From Candidatus Sungbacteria bacterium RIFCSPLOWO2_01_FULL_47_10 (GTDB taxonomy: Bacteria; Patescibacteriota; Minisyncoccia; Sungbacterales; GWA2-42-14), in assembly GCA_001820675.1 (NCBI GenBank), contig MHQO01000061.1, positions 1 through 13,207 on the forward strand: a stretch of DNA of 13,207 nt. The letters run 5' to 3'. The position numbers and the translations under genes were made by a program. A model generated the notes under the pieces. It saw nothing but the letters and a program-made list of their open reading frames with translations. It did no database searches and was not told where the DNA came from. Positions 5,951 through 12,412 of this stretch are shown piece by piece; within the stretch, counting starts at the first letter, position 1, and each line of letters starts with the position of its first letter.

Positions 5951-6042
5951 TGAACGTGCGTACTGCCGGTATACTACACCCCGAATAAAATAGTGAACCC
6001 CAAAGCGTATACCTGTCCTGATATTATCGAAAGATACTGCAG

Positions 6043-6062
6043 AAAAATAACGTATCCGTTAT
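6043..6062 (-). terminator. Short terminator overlapping the stop of the coiled-coil gene
   Basis: On the minus strand ATAACG (6062-6057), loop GATA and CGTTAT (6052-6047) are followed by a T-run (6046-6042). The stem has only 6 bp and includes the TAA stop codon, so it is a weak candidate. It separates the protein gene from the tRNA-Pro pair, whose promoter was not identified in 5984-6042. Confidence 0.5.
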
Positions 6063-7114
6063 CTTTTTTCAGAGTTCCGGTAAATAGTATTTAAAATCTC
6101 TTTCTTCCAATGTATTCTTTCAGCTTGTTCTCCTCCTTCTTTAAGCAGGTTCTCGCGAAGTCGATAACTTAGATGATTTACAACCAGCATTCGCGTACCT
6201 TTTATATTTGTAAATCTAGTATCAACAATTTTGGCCTTGTCCATAAGCTCGCGGTAGCGTCTCGTAAGTTCCGATGCCCTAACCAGCTCCGCGAATGTAT
6301 TATTTAATGCATCATCCTGCTGTTGTGCGGCAGTCGCCGCTTCAAATTCTTTTTCGTGTTTTAGTACGAGGTCAATCGCCGCTTTTTCTCTCCCTTGAAA
6401 TAAGCCAAGCTCCTTTCGTCTCTGCTTTAATCTTGCGATAAGCTCCCTTGGCGATTCTGATCCATGATATATTAATTCGTTTTTCATTGCTGGCTTATTC
6501 CTTAACACACCGCGCGCATCATTTAGAATATTGTAGACAATAGCTCCTGTTTCCCGAACAACTGCCCCATTTTCATAGATTTTGTGTTTTATATCTTCGG
6601 TTTGTTGCGCATGGTTAATAATCACCTCTTCTAATTTATCTGTTTCGAGTTCAAGTTCCTTAACCGCCTTTTCATATGCTTCTTCTGCTGTGCGCGCGCT
6701 CTTTTCCATTTCTGCCGACTCAACAATCCGTGTACCGATTTCCGGCTGCTCGTATATTGATTTAATGCGGTTGTTTATATGCCCAAGATCACTCTCGATT
6801 GAAACCACCTGTTTTTCAAGCTCTTTAAGTTTTGCCTTACCCTCTTCGTCAAGAAGGCCATTTTCATTTACTGCCCGGAAATATTCAACTGTGTCATTGG
6901 CTTTGTCCGAAAGTGTTTGTCTTTTTCGCGCTTCCTCAATTAAGGCATCGTGTTCCGAGATTTGTGTTTCAATATGTTTCTTTTTTTGTGTTTCCATTTC
7001 TGCGACTTTTTGCCGAAGTTCTTCAGAGGCGCGTTGCAGTCCGTCAAGAGTTAACTCATCGCTATTCTTATGAACTTCGGCTTGTCCTGACTCGCGCTCG
7101 CGTTCTGTTTCCAT
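6059..7114 (-). CDS. Coiled-coil protein of unknown function
   Basis: 351 residues from the ATG at 7114. I do not recognise a family. The protein is hydrophilic and very rich in Glu, Lys, Gln and Arg, with long stretches predicted as coiled coil (about 22-75, 93-130 and 145-185). A basic, less repetitive C-terminal half follows, with Arg-rich pieces such as ELIARLKQRRKELG and VNHLSYRLRENLLK. There is no signal peptide or membrane helix, so it is probably cytoplasmic and perhaps structural or DNA-associated, but nothing shows this directly. A TTG at 7159 would add 15 residues; the ATG was preferred although neither start has an SD. It lies downstream of the DUF155 fragment and HAD gene on the same strand; AT-rich sequence at 7190-7218 may hold a promoter, with no clear consensus. 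The coding call rests on the long open frame and a plausible protein composition. Confidence 0.75.
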   Translation of the reverse strand: METERERESGQAEVHKNSDELTLDGLQRASEELRQKVAEMETQKKKHIETQISEHDALIEEARKRQTLSDKANDTVEYFRAVNENGLLDEEGKAKLKELEKQVVSIESDLGHINNRIKSIYEQPEIGTRIVESAEMEKSARTAEEAYEKAVKELELETDKLEEVIINHAQQTEDIKHKIYENGAVVRETGAIVYNILNDARGVLRNKPAMKNELIYHGSESPRELIARLKQRRKELGLFQGREKAAIDLVLKHEKEFEAATAAQQQDDALNNTFAELVRASELTRRYRELMDKAKIVDTRFTNIKGTRMLVVNHLSYRLRENLLKEGGEQAERIHWKKEILNTIYRNSEKR

Positions 7115-7218
7115 TGTTATTTTTAACGACAAGAATCTTTTGTGCGTCGCTTGCAACAAGTGAAACGCCGCAAGGATTCCTGCCGGTTACCTATTAAAAT
7201 ATTTTTTATACTGTTTTG

Positions 7219-7451
7219 TCACTTTCCGATAAAGGCAAAATACAAATCAAAAATTAAAAGAATTGTCCAGCCGAAAAGCAAAACGAACCATCCAATAAGC
7301 TCGATCCGTTCCCACGAAAGACTGAACCGTTCAGTCGCGATCGAATAAATGTCTTCAAGCGCCTCAAGCTTGTCTTTAATCTGCGATCTCCATTCGGAAA
7401 ATTTGAATTTAGCCCCCGCCATGTCATACAGCCGCGCAGAATACCAATCCC
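7219..7451 (-). pseudogene. Orphan C-terminal copy of the DUF155/RMD1-type gene
   Basis: Bases 7224-7451 match 8818-9045, the 3' end of the full DUF155 gene, with no indels at a constant offset of 1594. I count 27 mismatches over 228 positions, about 88% identity. The fragment covers the last ~75 residues (from WYSARLYDMAG) and stops abruptly 4 bp from the HAD stop codon. From an internal ATG at 7422 it keeps an open frame of 67 codons ending in TGA at 7219, with a hydrophobic helix like the parent's. Of 20 changed codons, 16 are synonymous and the other four give mild changes, except Ala to Phe. It may therefore be a still-translated small membrane protein rather than a dead remnant. No SD is seen before ATG 7422, but coupling to the HAD gene ending 34 bases upstream is possible. 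Confidence 0.8.
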
Positions 7452-7455
7452 TATT

Positions 7456-8076
7456 TCATTGTTCTTTCAACAACGCAAGAAGATCTCCGGGAGAATTTAC
7501 TATAGCAATTGGATCGCCCTTCTGCAATGCCTCAATTTTTTGAAATCCCCATGTCACGCCGACCGATTTGATTCCCGCCTTTCTGGCTTCTCGCATGTCT
7601 CCAAGTGTATCCGTAATAAATATACAATCCTCTGGACCCGCATTAAACTCTTCAAAAACCATCCGAACCTTGACACGTTTGCTTTTGTGGATGTCACCTC
7701 CGTAAATCTTATCGAAATGCCGCGAAAGGTCGTGCTTGATGAGATAATTCTTAATCGGACTGCTTATTGACGAAGAAATAACCACCATGCGATGATTTGT
7801 ATGTAATTCCTTGATCGCTTCAATCATCCCTTTTGCCGGCTCCAACTCCATGAGAAGCGGGATATATGTCTTGAAAAACGGAGTGTTCTCATCAATTTTC
7901 GCATTGTTTAGTTTTATATCCTCATTATATAAGATGTTGCCGTCAAACCAGCCGCGAAACCCGTCTTCATCCGGAAGATTAGGAACGATTGTCTTCGTAA
8001 TTCGATACGAAATATCGAATGTGTTGACTATCACCCCATCGAAATCAAATAGTAATATTTTGGTTTTATCTTCCAT
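7456..8076 (-). CDS. HAD-superfamily hydrolase, phosphoglycolate-phosphatase-like
   Basis: 206 residues, typical of HAD subfamily IA. Motif I is DFDGV (Asp11 nucleophile, Asp13 acid/base). A helical cap region (about 17-85) follows, then motif II VVISSS (Ser101 or a neighbour), a basic motif III region KSKRVKVR (131-138) and motif IV FITDTLGD (Asp156, Asp160 for Mg). The C-terminal GIKSVGVTWGFQ is the usual end of phosphatases in this group. It should dephosphorylate a small phosphorylated metabolite in the cytoplasm; the substrate cannot be read from sequence. Motif II has Ser-Ser-Ser-Ile rather than the more common Thr/Ser-Asn. The ATG at 8076 lacks an SD. It lies between the NYN gene upstream and the DUF155 fragment downstream, inside the 1366-bp stretch bounded by direct repeats. 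Confidence 0.85.
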   Translation of the reverse strand: MEDKTKILLFDFDGVIVNTFDISYRITKTIVPNLPDEDGFRGWFDGNILYNEDIKLNNAKIDENTPFFKTYIPLLMELEPAKGMIEAIKELHTNHRMVVISSSISSPIKNYLIKHDLSRHFDKIYGGDIHKSKRVKVRMVFEEFNAGPEDCIFITDTLGDMREARKAGIKSVGVTWGFQKIEALQKGDPIAIVNSPGDLLALLKEQ

Positions 8077-8109
8077 GGCATTTCAGCTTGGAAAACTCGT
8101 TATCCCCAG

Positions 8110-8122
8110 CCGTTGACAACGG
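8110..8122. repeat. Palindrome covering the -35 box of the small-RNA promoter
   Basis: CCGTTG-A-CAACGG is a perfect 6+6 palindrome whose centre contains the TTGACA -35 element. It could be a regulator binding site, or chance. No candidate regulator gene is adjacent. Confidence 0.45.
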
Positions 8123-8140
8123 TCCTCAATTTGCTATACT
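8113..8140 (+). promoter_or_regulatory. Sigma70-type promoter facing against the neighbouring genes
   Basis: TTGACA (8113-8118), a 16-nt spacer and TATACT (8135-8140): a perfect -35 and 5 of 6 at -10. Initiation would be near 8147. Both flanking protein genes run on the minus strand, so no protein gene explains it; a hairpin with a T-rich tail follows. Confidence 0.65.
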
Positions 8141-8146
8141 AGGAGC

Positions 8147-8204
8147 ATCAATACGAAAAGGTCCCTTGGTGGGTTCGTCCCGTTAGGGGCCCTTTTCATT
8201 TTAA
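8147..8204 (+). ncRNA. Candidate small structured RNA of about 57 nt
   Basis: Downstream of the 8113-8140 promoter, GAAAAGG (8155-8161) pairs with CCTTTTC (8191-8197), CCC (8163-8165) with GGG (8187-8189), and an inner hairpin GGG-TTCGT-CCC (8171-8181) sits at the tip. The tail CATTTTAAC resembles a terminator. There is no start codon in the stretch. The last bases overlap the stop codon of the NYN gene on the other strand, so the transcript would be antisense to its end. The hairpin might instead be only a terminator of the NYN transcript; the promoter argues for a separate RNA. I cannot assign it to a known RNA family. Confidence 0.45.
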
Positions 8205-8684
8205 CTCCAATTTTGATCTCATTTCCTCAATAAATACATGGCTACTCCTCGCCTCGCGTTTTAACAGGATTGAGCACCACTTACTGTTGGGGCTGATGAC
8301 ATAACCCAATTTTTCAATTTTTCTCAAATATTTCACGAGACATTGAAAATCGCCGTCACCCGTGACAATCACGGCTTTTCTGTATTCATTAAGGTCAATC
8401 ATGGCTTGTAACACCAACTCCGCGTCACAATTACCTTTTACTTCTCCATTTTTATTGGGTAGCGTCGGTTTGAAAATCAATGTATACCCCATATTCTGAA
8501 AATCACGATACATATCCTGATTGCCGGCAAGGTATCCTATAAACATATAGGCGCGGGTAACGCCGTATCGCTCCGCAAGAAGTTTTCTGAATTTTGTTAA
8601 ATCCAACTTCCACCCAAGCATCTGAATGCCCTTATGTACGTTAGTATTATCTATAAAAGCGAAATTATTCTCCTTGTTATGCAT
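8196..8684 (-). CDS. NYN-domain (PIN-like) nuclease
   Basis: 162 residues, essentially one NYN domain. Acidic and polar active-site positions are visible in order: FAFIDNTNV (Asp12, Asn15), KGNCDAELVLQAMID (Asp87 and following acids) and VIVTGDGDFQCLV (Asp110, Asp112). The family folds like PIN nucleases and cleaves RNA with bound metal; the target here is unknown. No partner antitoxin gene is adjacent, so a toxin role is not supported. The ATG at 8684 has no SD upstream; an AAGGAG occurs just inside the coding region, which is odd but has no usable ATG after it. A TATAAT at 8737-8732 could start a leader of about 40 nt. The TGA stop lies within the hairpin of the small-RNA candidate. Composition is more AT-rich than lon or valS. 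Confidence 0.85.
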   Translation of the reverse strand: MHNKENNFAFIDNTNVHKGIQMLGWKLDLTKFRKLLAERYGVTRAYMFIGYLAGNQDMYRDFQNMGYTLIFKPTLPNKNGEVKGNCDAELVLQAMIDLNEYRKAVIVTGDGDFQCLVKYLRKIEKLGYVISPNSKWCSILLKREARSSHVFIEEMRSKLELK

Positions 8685-8731
8685 AATATTATTCTAATTG
8701 AGCAAAACAAAAGCTCCAATAAATTTTTCCA

Positions 8732-8737
8732 ATTATA
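8732..8737 (-). promoter_or_regulatory. Possible -10 box for the NYN gene
   Basis: A perfect TATAAT on the minus strand, about 48 bases before the NYN start codon. No good -35 lies at the expected distance, so this is tentative. The remaining bases from 8685 to 8809 show no other feature beyond a small GCCGCACGGC hairpin near 8790-8800. Confidence 0.35.
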
Positions 8738-8809
8738 TGACCCTTCACAAAGCGTTGTTTATATGGCACTTCTTATGTTTCTTCCCTGCGCCGTGCGGCA
8801 TTGTTTCGC

Positions 8810-9853
8810 TTATCTCGTTCCGATAAATGCGAAATATAAATCCGCAATCAGGATGATCGTCCATCCGAATAAAAGGACAAACCATCCAATAAGCTCGATC
8901 CGTTCCCACGAAAGACTGAATCGTTCTGACGCGATCGAATAAATGTCTTCAAGTGCTTCAAGCTTGTCTTTTATCTGCGTTCTCCATTCTGAAAATTTGA
9001 ATTTAGCCCCCGCCATGTCATACAGCCGCGCAGAATACCAATCCCCAATCAATTTGATATCGCGGTCAAGACTCAAAAATTCCGAAAGCGATGTTGCGCG
9101 CACCTCGATGATGGTCTTTAGCGCGTTCCGAATTTCGACACCGCCGAATAAATATGTTTTTTGCTGGGCCCGCGCAAACACATCCGCAACATGCTTCAAT
9201 CTCCCCTCGAAGAATGAGTCGAGAATACGATACCGCAGGAGCTGGTAATTGGCAAGCTCCAAAAGCTCGATTGTCGAGGCAAAATCTCCTTCGGGGTCGA
9301 AAATGAACGCGCCGTCCCAGTCGATAATGACCAAATCATTTTTTGCGTACTTGATGGAGGTGGCAAGCGTTGATTTGATTTCTTTTTTGTCGAGCGGAAG
9401 CGTCTCGGACTTAAGGAAGCCCGCGATTTTATCGGACATCGAAAAAAATTGCTCCGGCCCTCCGGAATACTTCCCGACCGCGATAACAGAATACTCCTCC
9501 GTTACTTCCTTTTTTCCGCGTCTTCGTTCAAATATCTTATAGCAATTTTCCAGAAGAGAATCCTGAAGTGACAACACATTTTCCGCAAATACATCCTCAA
9601 GATTTACGACCGCCTCAATAATCAATATATCCGGCGCATACATTTTGATCGAATATTCGACTTCCTGCGCCGGAAGGCCGTTATATTCCGGAATTGACTG
9701 TTTTTCAGATGCAACCAAAAACTGCTTCGGAATGATCTCCTCAAAATAATGCGGAGCGCTCTTAAGCGATTTGAATTCGATCGCTTCACCTTTTGGGGCG
9801 CGTTTTGCCTGCCCCATGACGAGGGTGATAAGTTGTCCGTTTACCTTCTGCAT
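8810..9853 (-). CDS. DUF155/RMD1-like membrane-anchored protein
   Basis: 347 residues. The second half shows the pattern I associate with the DUF155 (RMD1/YagE) family: LLRYRILDSFFEGRLKHV (205-222), a helical stretch, LIGDWYSARLYDMAGAKFKF (268-287), the WRTQIKDKLEALEDIYSI region (290-307), and a C-terminal hydrophobic hairpin of about 25 residues (319-344). The first half is an alpha/beta region with DLVIIDWDGAFIFDP (173-187). Family members are membrane-anchored through the C-terminus; the yeast relatives are mitochondrial and their biochemistry is unclear. Start: ATG 9853 follows immediately on a repeat unit (CATTCGCG then ATG), with no SD; Met13 is the alternative. The 3' end is duplicated at 7224-7451. 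It is separated from valS upstream on the same strand by 85 bp filled by the repeat block. Confidence 0.8.
   Translation of the reverse strand: MQKVNGQLITLVMGQAKRAPKGEAIEFKSLKSAPHYFEEIIPKQFLVASEKQSIPEYNGLPAQEVEYSIKMYAPDILIIEAVVNLEDVFAENVLSLQDSLLENCYKIFERRRGKKEVTEEYSVIAVGKYSGGPEQFFSMSDKIAGFLKSETLPLDKKEIKSTLATSIKYAKNDLVIIDWDGAFIFDPEGDFASTIELLELANYQLLRYRILDSFFEGRLKHVADVFARAQQKTYLFGGVEIRNALKTIIEVRATSLSEFLSLDRDIKLIGDWYSARLYDMAGAKFKFSEWRTQIKDKLEALEDIYSIASERFSLSWERIELIGWFVLLFGWTIILIADLYFAFIGTR
8818..9045. repeat. 228-bp direct repeat, parent copy (partner 7224-7451)
   Basis: Same orientation, no indels, about 88% identity by hand alignment. Identity is near 100% at the 5' (high-coordinate) side and drops to about 70-75% over the last 70 bp at the 3' end. 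The 1366 bp between the copies carry the HAD gene, the small-RNA candidate and the NYN gene. Confidence 0.9.
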
Positions 9854-9932
9854 CGCGAATGATCACGAATTTTGGCACGAATTTTCGCGAATCGCAAACA
9901 TCGGTACTATTCTTGCCATATTCGTGTAAATT
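9854..9932 (-). repeat. Helically phased ATTCGTG repeat block directly before the DUF155 start codon
   Basis: On the minus strand four units ATTCGCG, ATTCGTG, ATTCGTG, ATTCGCG occupy 9892-9854, with starts 10, 12 and 10 bases apart, and the last abuts the ATG at 9853. An opposed unit, AATTTACACGAAT (9932-9920), lies upstream as the left arm. The arrangement matches the block at 3804-3881, which has ATTTACACGGAT as its left arm. Confidence 0.75.
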
Positions 9933-9938
9933 AGCACA

Positions 9939-12266
9939 TTAACGCGGCCATTGTTCTATCATAAGCATTTTTTTGTCGCGGATCGGCATTTTCGACCATA
10001 TTTCTTCCGTGATAAACGGCATAAAAGGGTGAAGGAGTTTGAGCGTGTTCGCGAGAACATGCAATAGTAAGCGTTTCGTATTTTGTTGCACTGCTTCATC
10101 ATCCAACTGTTTTTTGCTTTCCTCTACATATGTGTCCGCGAATTCATGCCACGTGAAATCATATATGGCCTGGGCCGCCCGATGGAGGGAAAAATCTTCA
10201 AGCGAAGAATTAACCTCGCTGATGGTTTCTTTCATTTTTTTCAGTATATCGCGATCCGCGCCCGTTATTGCCGGGGGCGGATTGGCTGTGTCGGCGGCAA
10301 TTTCCGCATCTCCAATTCTTGCCAGCACAAACCGCGCGATATTCCAGAGCTTATTCGAAAAATGCTTCATTCCACGAATGCGGTCCTCCTGAAGCGAAAT
10401 GTCGTTTCCCGCGGCCGTTGCGAACACAAGGGCAATGCGGAGCGCATCCGTGCCGTATTTCTCGCTCATGGCAAGAGGAGCAATTACGTTCCCTTTTGAC
10501 TTCGACATTTTCTGGCGCTCTGCGTCCCGAACGATTCCGTGCAGATACACGGTATGAAACGGCACTTCTCCCAAAAAATATGTTGTCATAAGAATCATCC
10601 GCGCGATCCAGAAAAAGAGAATATCATATCCTGTCTCCATCACGTCGGTGGGGTGGTAATTCGCAAGATCATTTTCTCGGCCGGGTTTACCCGCCATAGC
10701 GGTATCCGCGAATGCGGGCCATCCGAGCGTGGAAAACGTCCAAAGTCCCGAAGAAAACCAAGTATCAAGCGTATCCGAGTCTTGGACATATTCTCCGTCG
10801 CAAAAATTACACACCGGTTTTTCCGCCGAGACCACAACCTCTTTACACCTGCCGCAATCATCTTCTCGTCTCGGTTTGGGCACGCATTTTGGCTCGTGGT
10901 ACCACACCGGAATCCTGTGCCCGTACCAAATCTGGCGCGATATGCACCAGTCGCGGAGATTATCAATCCAGTGGTAATAAATTTTCTCGAAGTGCTCGGG
11001 GATGATTTTGATTTCTCCCGATTCAACGACTGATTTCATTATTTCTTTCACGGTGGTTTCCTCGCCGTCTTTGGTGCTGTGTAATTTTGAGTTCTGCTTT
11101 TTTCTGCCGGAGGCAGATCCGCTTCCGGCGGAGAATTTGGCATTCACGTTCACGAACCATTGTTCTTTTATCTGCGGCTCGATGATTCCGCCTCCCCGGG
11201 AATTCGCCGCGATGCGATGAATATATTCCCCGTCGATTTTTTCAATAAGACCTTTTGATTTCAGCTTTTCAACGATGAGCGGCCTCGCTTTTTTTATATG
11301 CGCTCCCGCAAATTCTCCCGCGACCGGAAGCAATTTTCCGTCGAAATCAATGATCTGTTCGAAATCAAGGCCATGCCGTTTGGCGATGTCAAAATCCGCC
11401 GCGTCGTGCCACGGGGTAATGGTCATAACACCCGTTCCGAACGACATGTCAACCGCCGGATCTTTAATGACGGTTGCCGCGATCACGCCGTTGATCCATT
11501 CGACGTCAAGTTTTTGCCCGTGCGTATATTTCGAATACCGCTCGTCGTCCGGATGCATCACAACATATTTATCGCCGAACTTCGTTTCAGGCCGCGCCGT
11601 TGCGATCGTAAACGGGCCGTACCGTACATAATAAAAAGGAATTTTTTCTTCCTTCCATTCTATTTCATCATCCGATACGGTTGTCTGAAGTTTCGGGTCC
11701 CAGTTTACGATCCGTTTTCCGCGAGAAATTATTCCGCCGTCATACATTCTCTTAAACGCTTCGCCCACCGCCCGGCTTCGCATTTCATCGAGCGTATATG
11801 CCTCGCGCGACCAATCGCAGGATGACCCCATCTTCCTGATTTGAGAAACGATCGTATCATGCGAATCTTTCGCATATGCCTCGACTTTTTTGAGGAATTC
11901 TTCGCGGCCATAATCATAACGGGTCTTTCCCTCTTCCTTATATATAATGGATTCCACTTTTGATTGTGTCGCAATCGCGGCATGATCCGTGCCAGGCAGC
12001 CATAACGTTTTTTTGCCGCGCATGCGCTCGAAGCGGATAAGAATATCCTCGATTGTGAGCATTAACGAATGGCCGATATGAAGAACGCCGGTTACGTTCG
12101 GCGGAGGCATGATGATCGAGAAGGGTTTTTGGTGCCGTTCGGGCAGATTGTCGGGGTTAAAATATCCCGTTTTTTCCCAGACCGCACATATCCGTTCCTC
12201 AACCTCTTTCCAGTCATAGTGCGGGGGAAGCTCGAATATTTGTTTTTGAAGGTCTTGACTTTTCAT
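9939..12266 (-). CDS. valS: Valyl-tRNA synthetase, short form
   Basis: 775 residues from the ATG at 12266. It charges tRNA-Val in the cytoplasm. Visible: PPPNVTGVLHIGH (HIGH at 63-66), class-I catalytic core, the editing domain with TIATARPET (220-228) and GVMTITPWHDAADFDI (279-294), a CxxC pair region (C471/C474 and C486/C489, with C461 nearby) likely to bind zinc, DTWFSS (501-506), QKMSKSKGN (585-593) and the anticodon-binding helices ending at LHPFMPFITEEIWSKM. It stops soon after (IEQWPR), so the C-terminal coiled-coil arm of typical bacterial ValRS (about 870-950 residues) is missing. A polar Ser/Gly/Lys-rich insert lies at 379-405. An ATG at 12299 would add 11 residues unlike the family, so 12266 was chosen; no SD precedes either. 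Divergent from the dehydrogenase gene. Confidence 0.95.
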   Translation of the reverse strand: MKSQDLQKQIFELPPHYDWKEVEERICAVWEKTGYFNPDNLPERHQKPFSIIMPPPNVTGVLHIGHSLMLTIEDILIRFERMRGKKTLWLPGTDHAAIATQSKVESIIYKEEGKTRYDYGREEFLKKVEAYAKDSHDTIVSQIRKMGSSCDWSREAYTLDEMRSRAVGEAFKRMYDGGIISRGKRIVNWDPKLQTTVSDDEIEWKEEKIPFYYVRYGPFTIATARPETKFGDKYVVMHPDDERYSKYTHGQKLDVEWINGVIAATVIKDPAVDMSFGTGVMTITPWHDAADFDIAKRHGLDFEQIIDFDGKLLPVAGEFAGAHIKKARPLIVEKLKSKGLIEKIDGEYIHRIAANSRGGGIIEPQIKEQWFVNVNAKFSAGSGSASGRKKQNSKLHSTKDGEETTVKEIMKSVVESGEIKIIPEHFEKIYYHWIDNLRDWCISRQIWYGHRIPVWYHEPKCVPKPRREDDCGRCKEVVVSAEKPVCNFCDGEYVQDSDTLDTWFSSGLWTFSTLGWPAFADTAMAGKPGRENDLANYHPTDVMETGYDILFFWIARMILMTTYFLGEVPFHTVYLHGIVRDAERQKMSKSKGNVIAPLAMSEKYGTDALRIALVFATAAGNDISLQEDRIRGMKHFSNKLWNIARFVLARIGDAEIAADTANPPPAITGADRDILKKMKETISEVNSSLEDFSLHRAAQAIYDFTWHEFADTYVEESKKQLDDEAVQQNTKRLLLHVLANTLKLLHPFMPFITEEIWSKMPIRDKKMLMIEQWPR

Positions 12267-12314
12267 AAGGATTATTGTTACAGGATAACTACAAGGCATC
12301 GATAGAGCATCAAC

Positions 12315-12349
12315 TGCGCGGTGTCACTTTGAAACGGGTGATACGCGCA
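12315..12349 (-). other. Hairpin in the valS leader
   Basis: TGCGCG (12315-12320) and TGTCAC (12322-12327) pair with GTGATA (12338-12343) and CGCGCA (12344-12349): 12 bp with one G-T pair and one bulged G, around a 10-nt loop. It ends about 49 bases before the valS start. No T-rich tail is present and it does not look like a T-box. Confidence 0.5.
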
Positions 12350-12361
12350 ATTCGCATGCCT

Positions 12362-12390
12362 ATTATGCCACAAAAAAGGCCCCTTGAAAA
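12362..12390 (-). promoter_or_regulatory. Possible valS promoter
   Basis: On the minus strand TTTTCA (12390-12385), 17 nt, then CATAAT (12367-12362). The -10 overlaps a TATTAT (12361-12366) on the plus strand that could serve the divergent gene, with a weak GTGATA 17 nt before it. Both are tentative. Confidence 0.35.
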
Positions 12391-12400
12391 CCAAAAAACC

Positions 12401-12405
12401 AGGAG
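12401..12405 (+). promoter_or_regulatory. Ribosome binding site of the P5C dehydrogenase gene
   Basis: AGGAG 7 nt before the ATG at 12413, in an A-rich context. It fixes the start of this edge gene. Confidence 0.8.
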
Positions 12406-12412
12406 AAAAAAC

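Larger units (their letters stand above)
5779..5983 (-). tRNA. Interrupted tRNA-Pro-like gene holding another tRNA in its anticodon loop
   Basis: Minus-strand pieces that together make a cloverleaf: acceptor CGGGGTG (5983-5977) with CACCCCG (5786-5780), D-arm GTAT-ACCGGCA-GTAC identical to that of the inner tRNA, anticodon-stem CACG (5958-5955) with CGTG (5835-5832), T-stem CAGAG/CTCTG. Two insertions break it. About 111 nt (5841-5951) lie in the anticodon loop and contain the complete inner tRNA-Pro. Another 24 nt (5795-5818) lie in the T-loop, and removing them leaves a canonical TTCAATT loop. Removing both gives about 70 nt with a proline-like NGG anticodon; the exact junction, and so base 34, is ambiguous, and one base (position 31) seems missing. 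The discriminator would be G rather than the A usual for proline tRNAs. It is either an excisable or unusually structured tRNA or a decayed copy; the sequence alone cannot decide. Confidence 0.5.

Noticed and set aside
5841..5951. Group I intron in the anticodon loop of the outer tRNA-Pro
   Set aside because: The insertion is only about 111 nt, 71 of which are a tRNA; there is no room for the P3-P8 core.
5746..5988. An 80-codon plus-strand open frame across the tRNA-Pro region
   Set aside because: It is almost entirely the antisense of two tRNA structures, contains repeated tRNA-derived peptide pieces and has no SD; the tRNA folds explain the sequence.
8196..8684. NYN nuclease as the toxin of a toxin-antitoxin pair
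   Set aside because: No small antitoxin gene overlaps or adjoins it; the upstream 125 bases hold no convincing open frame.
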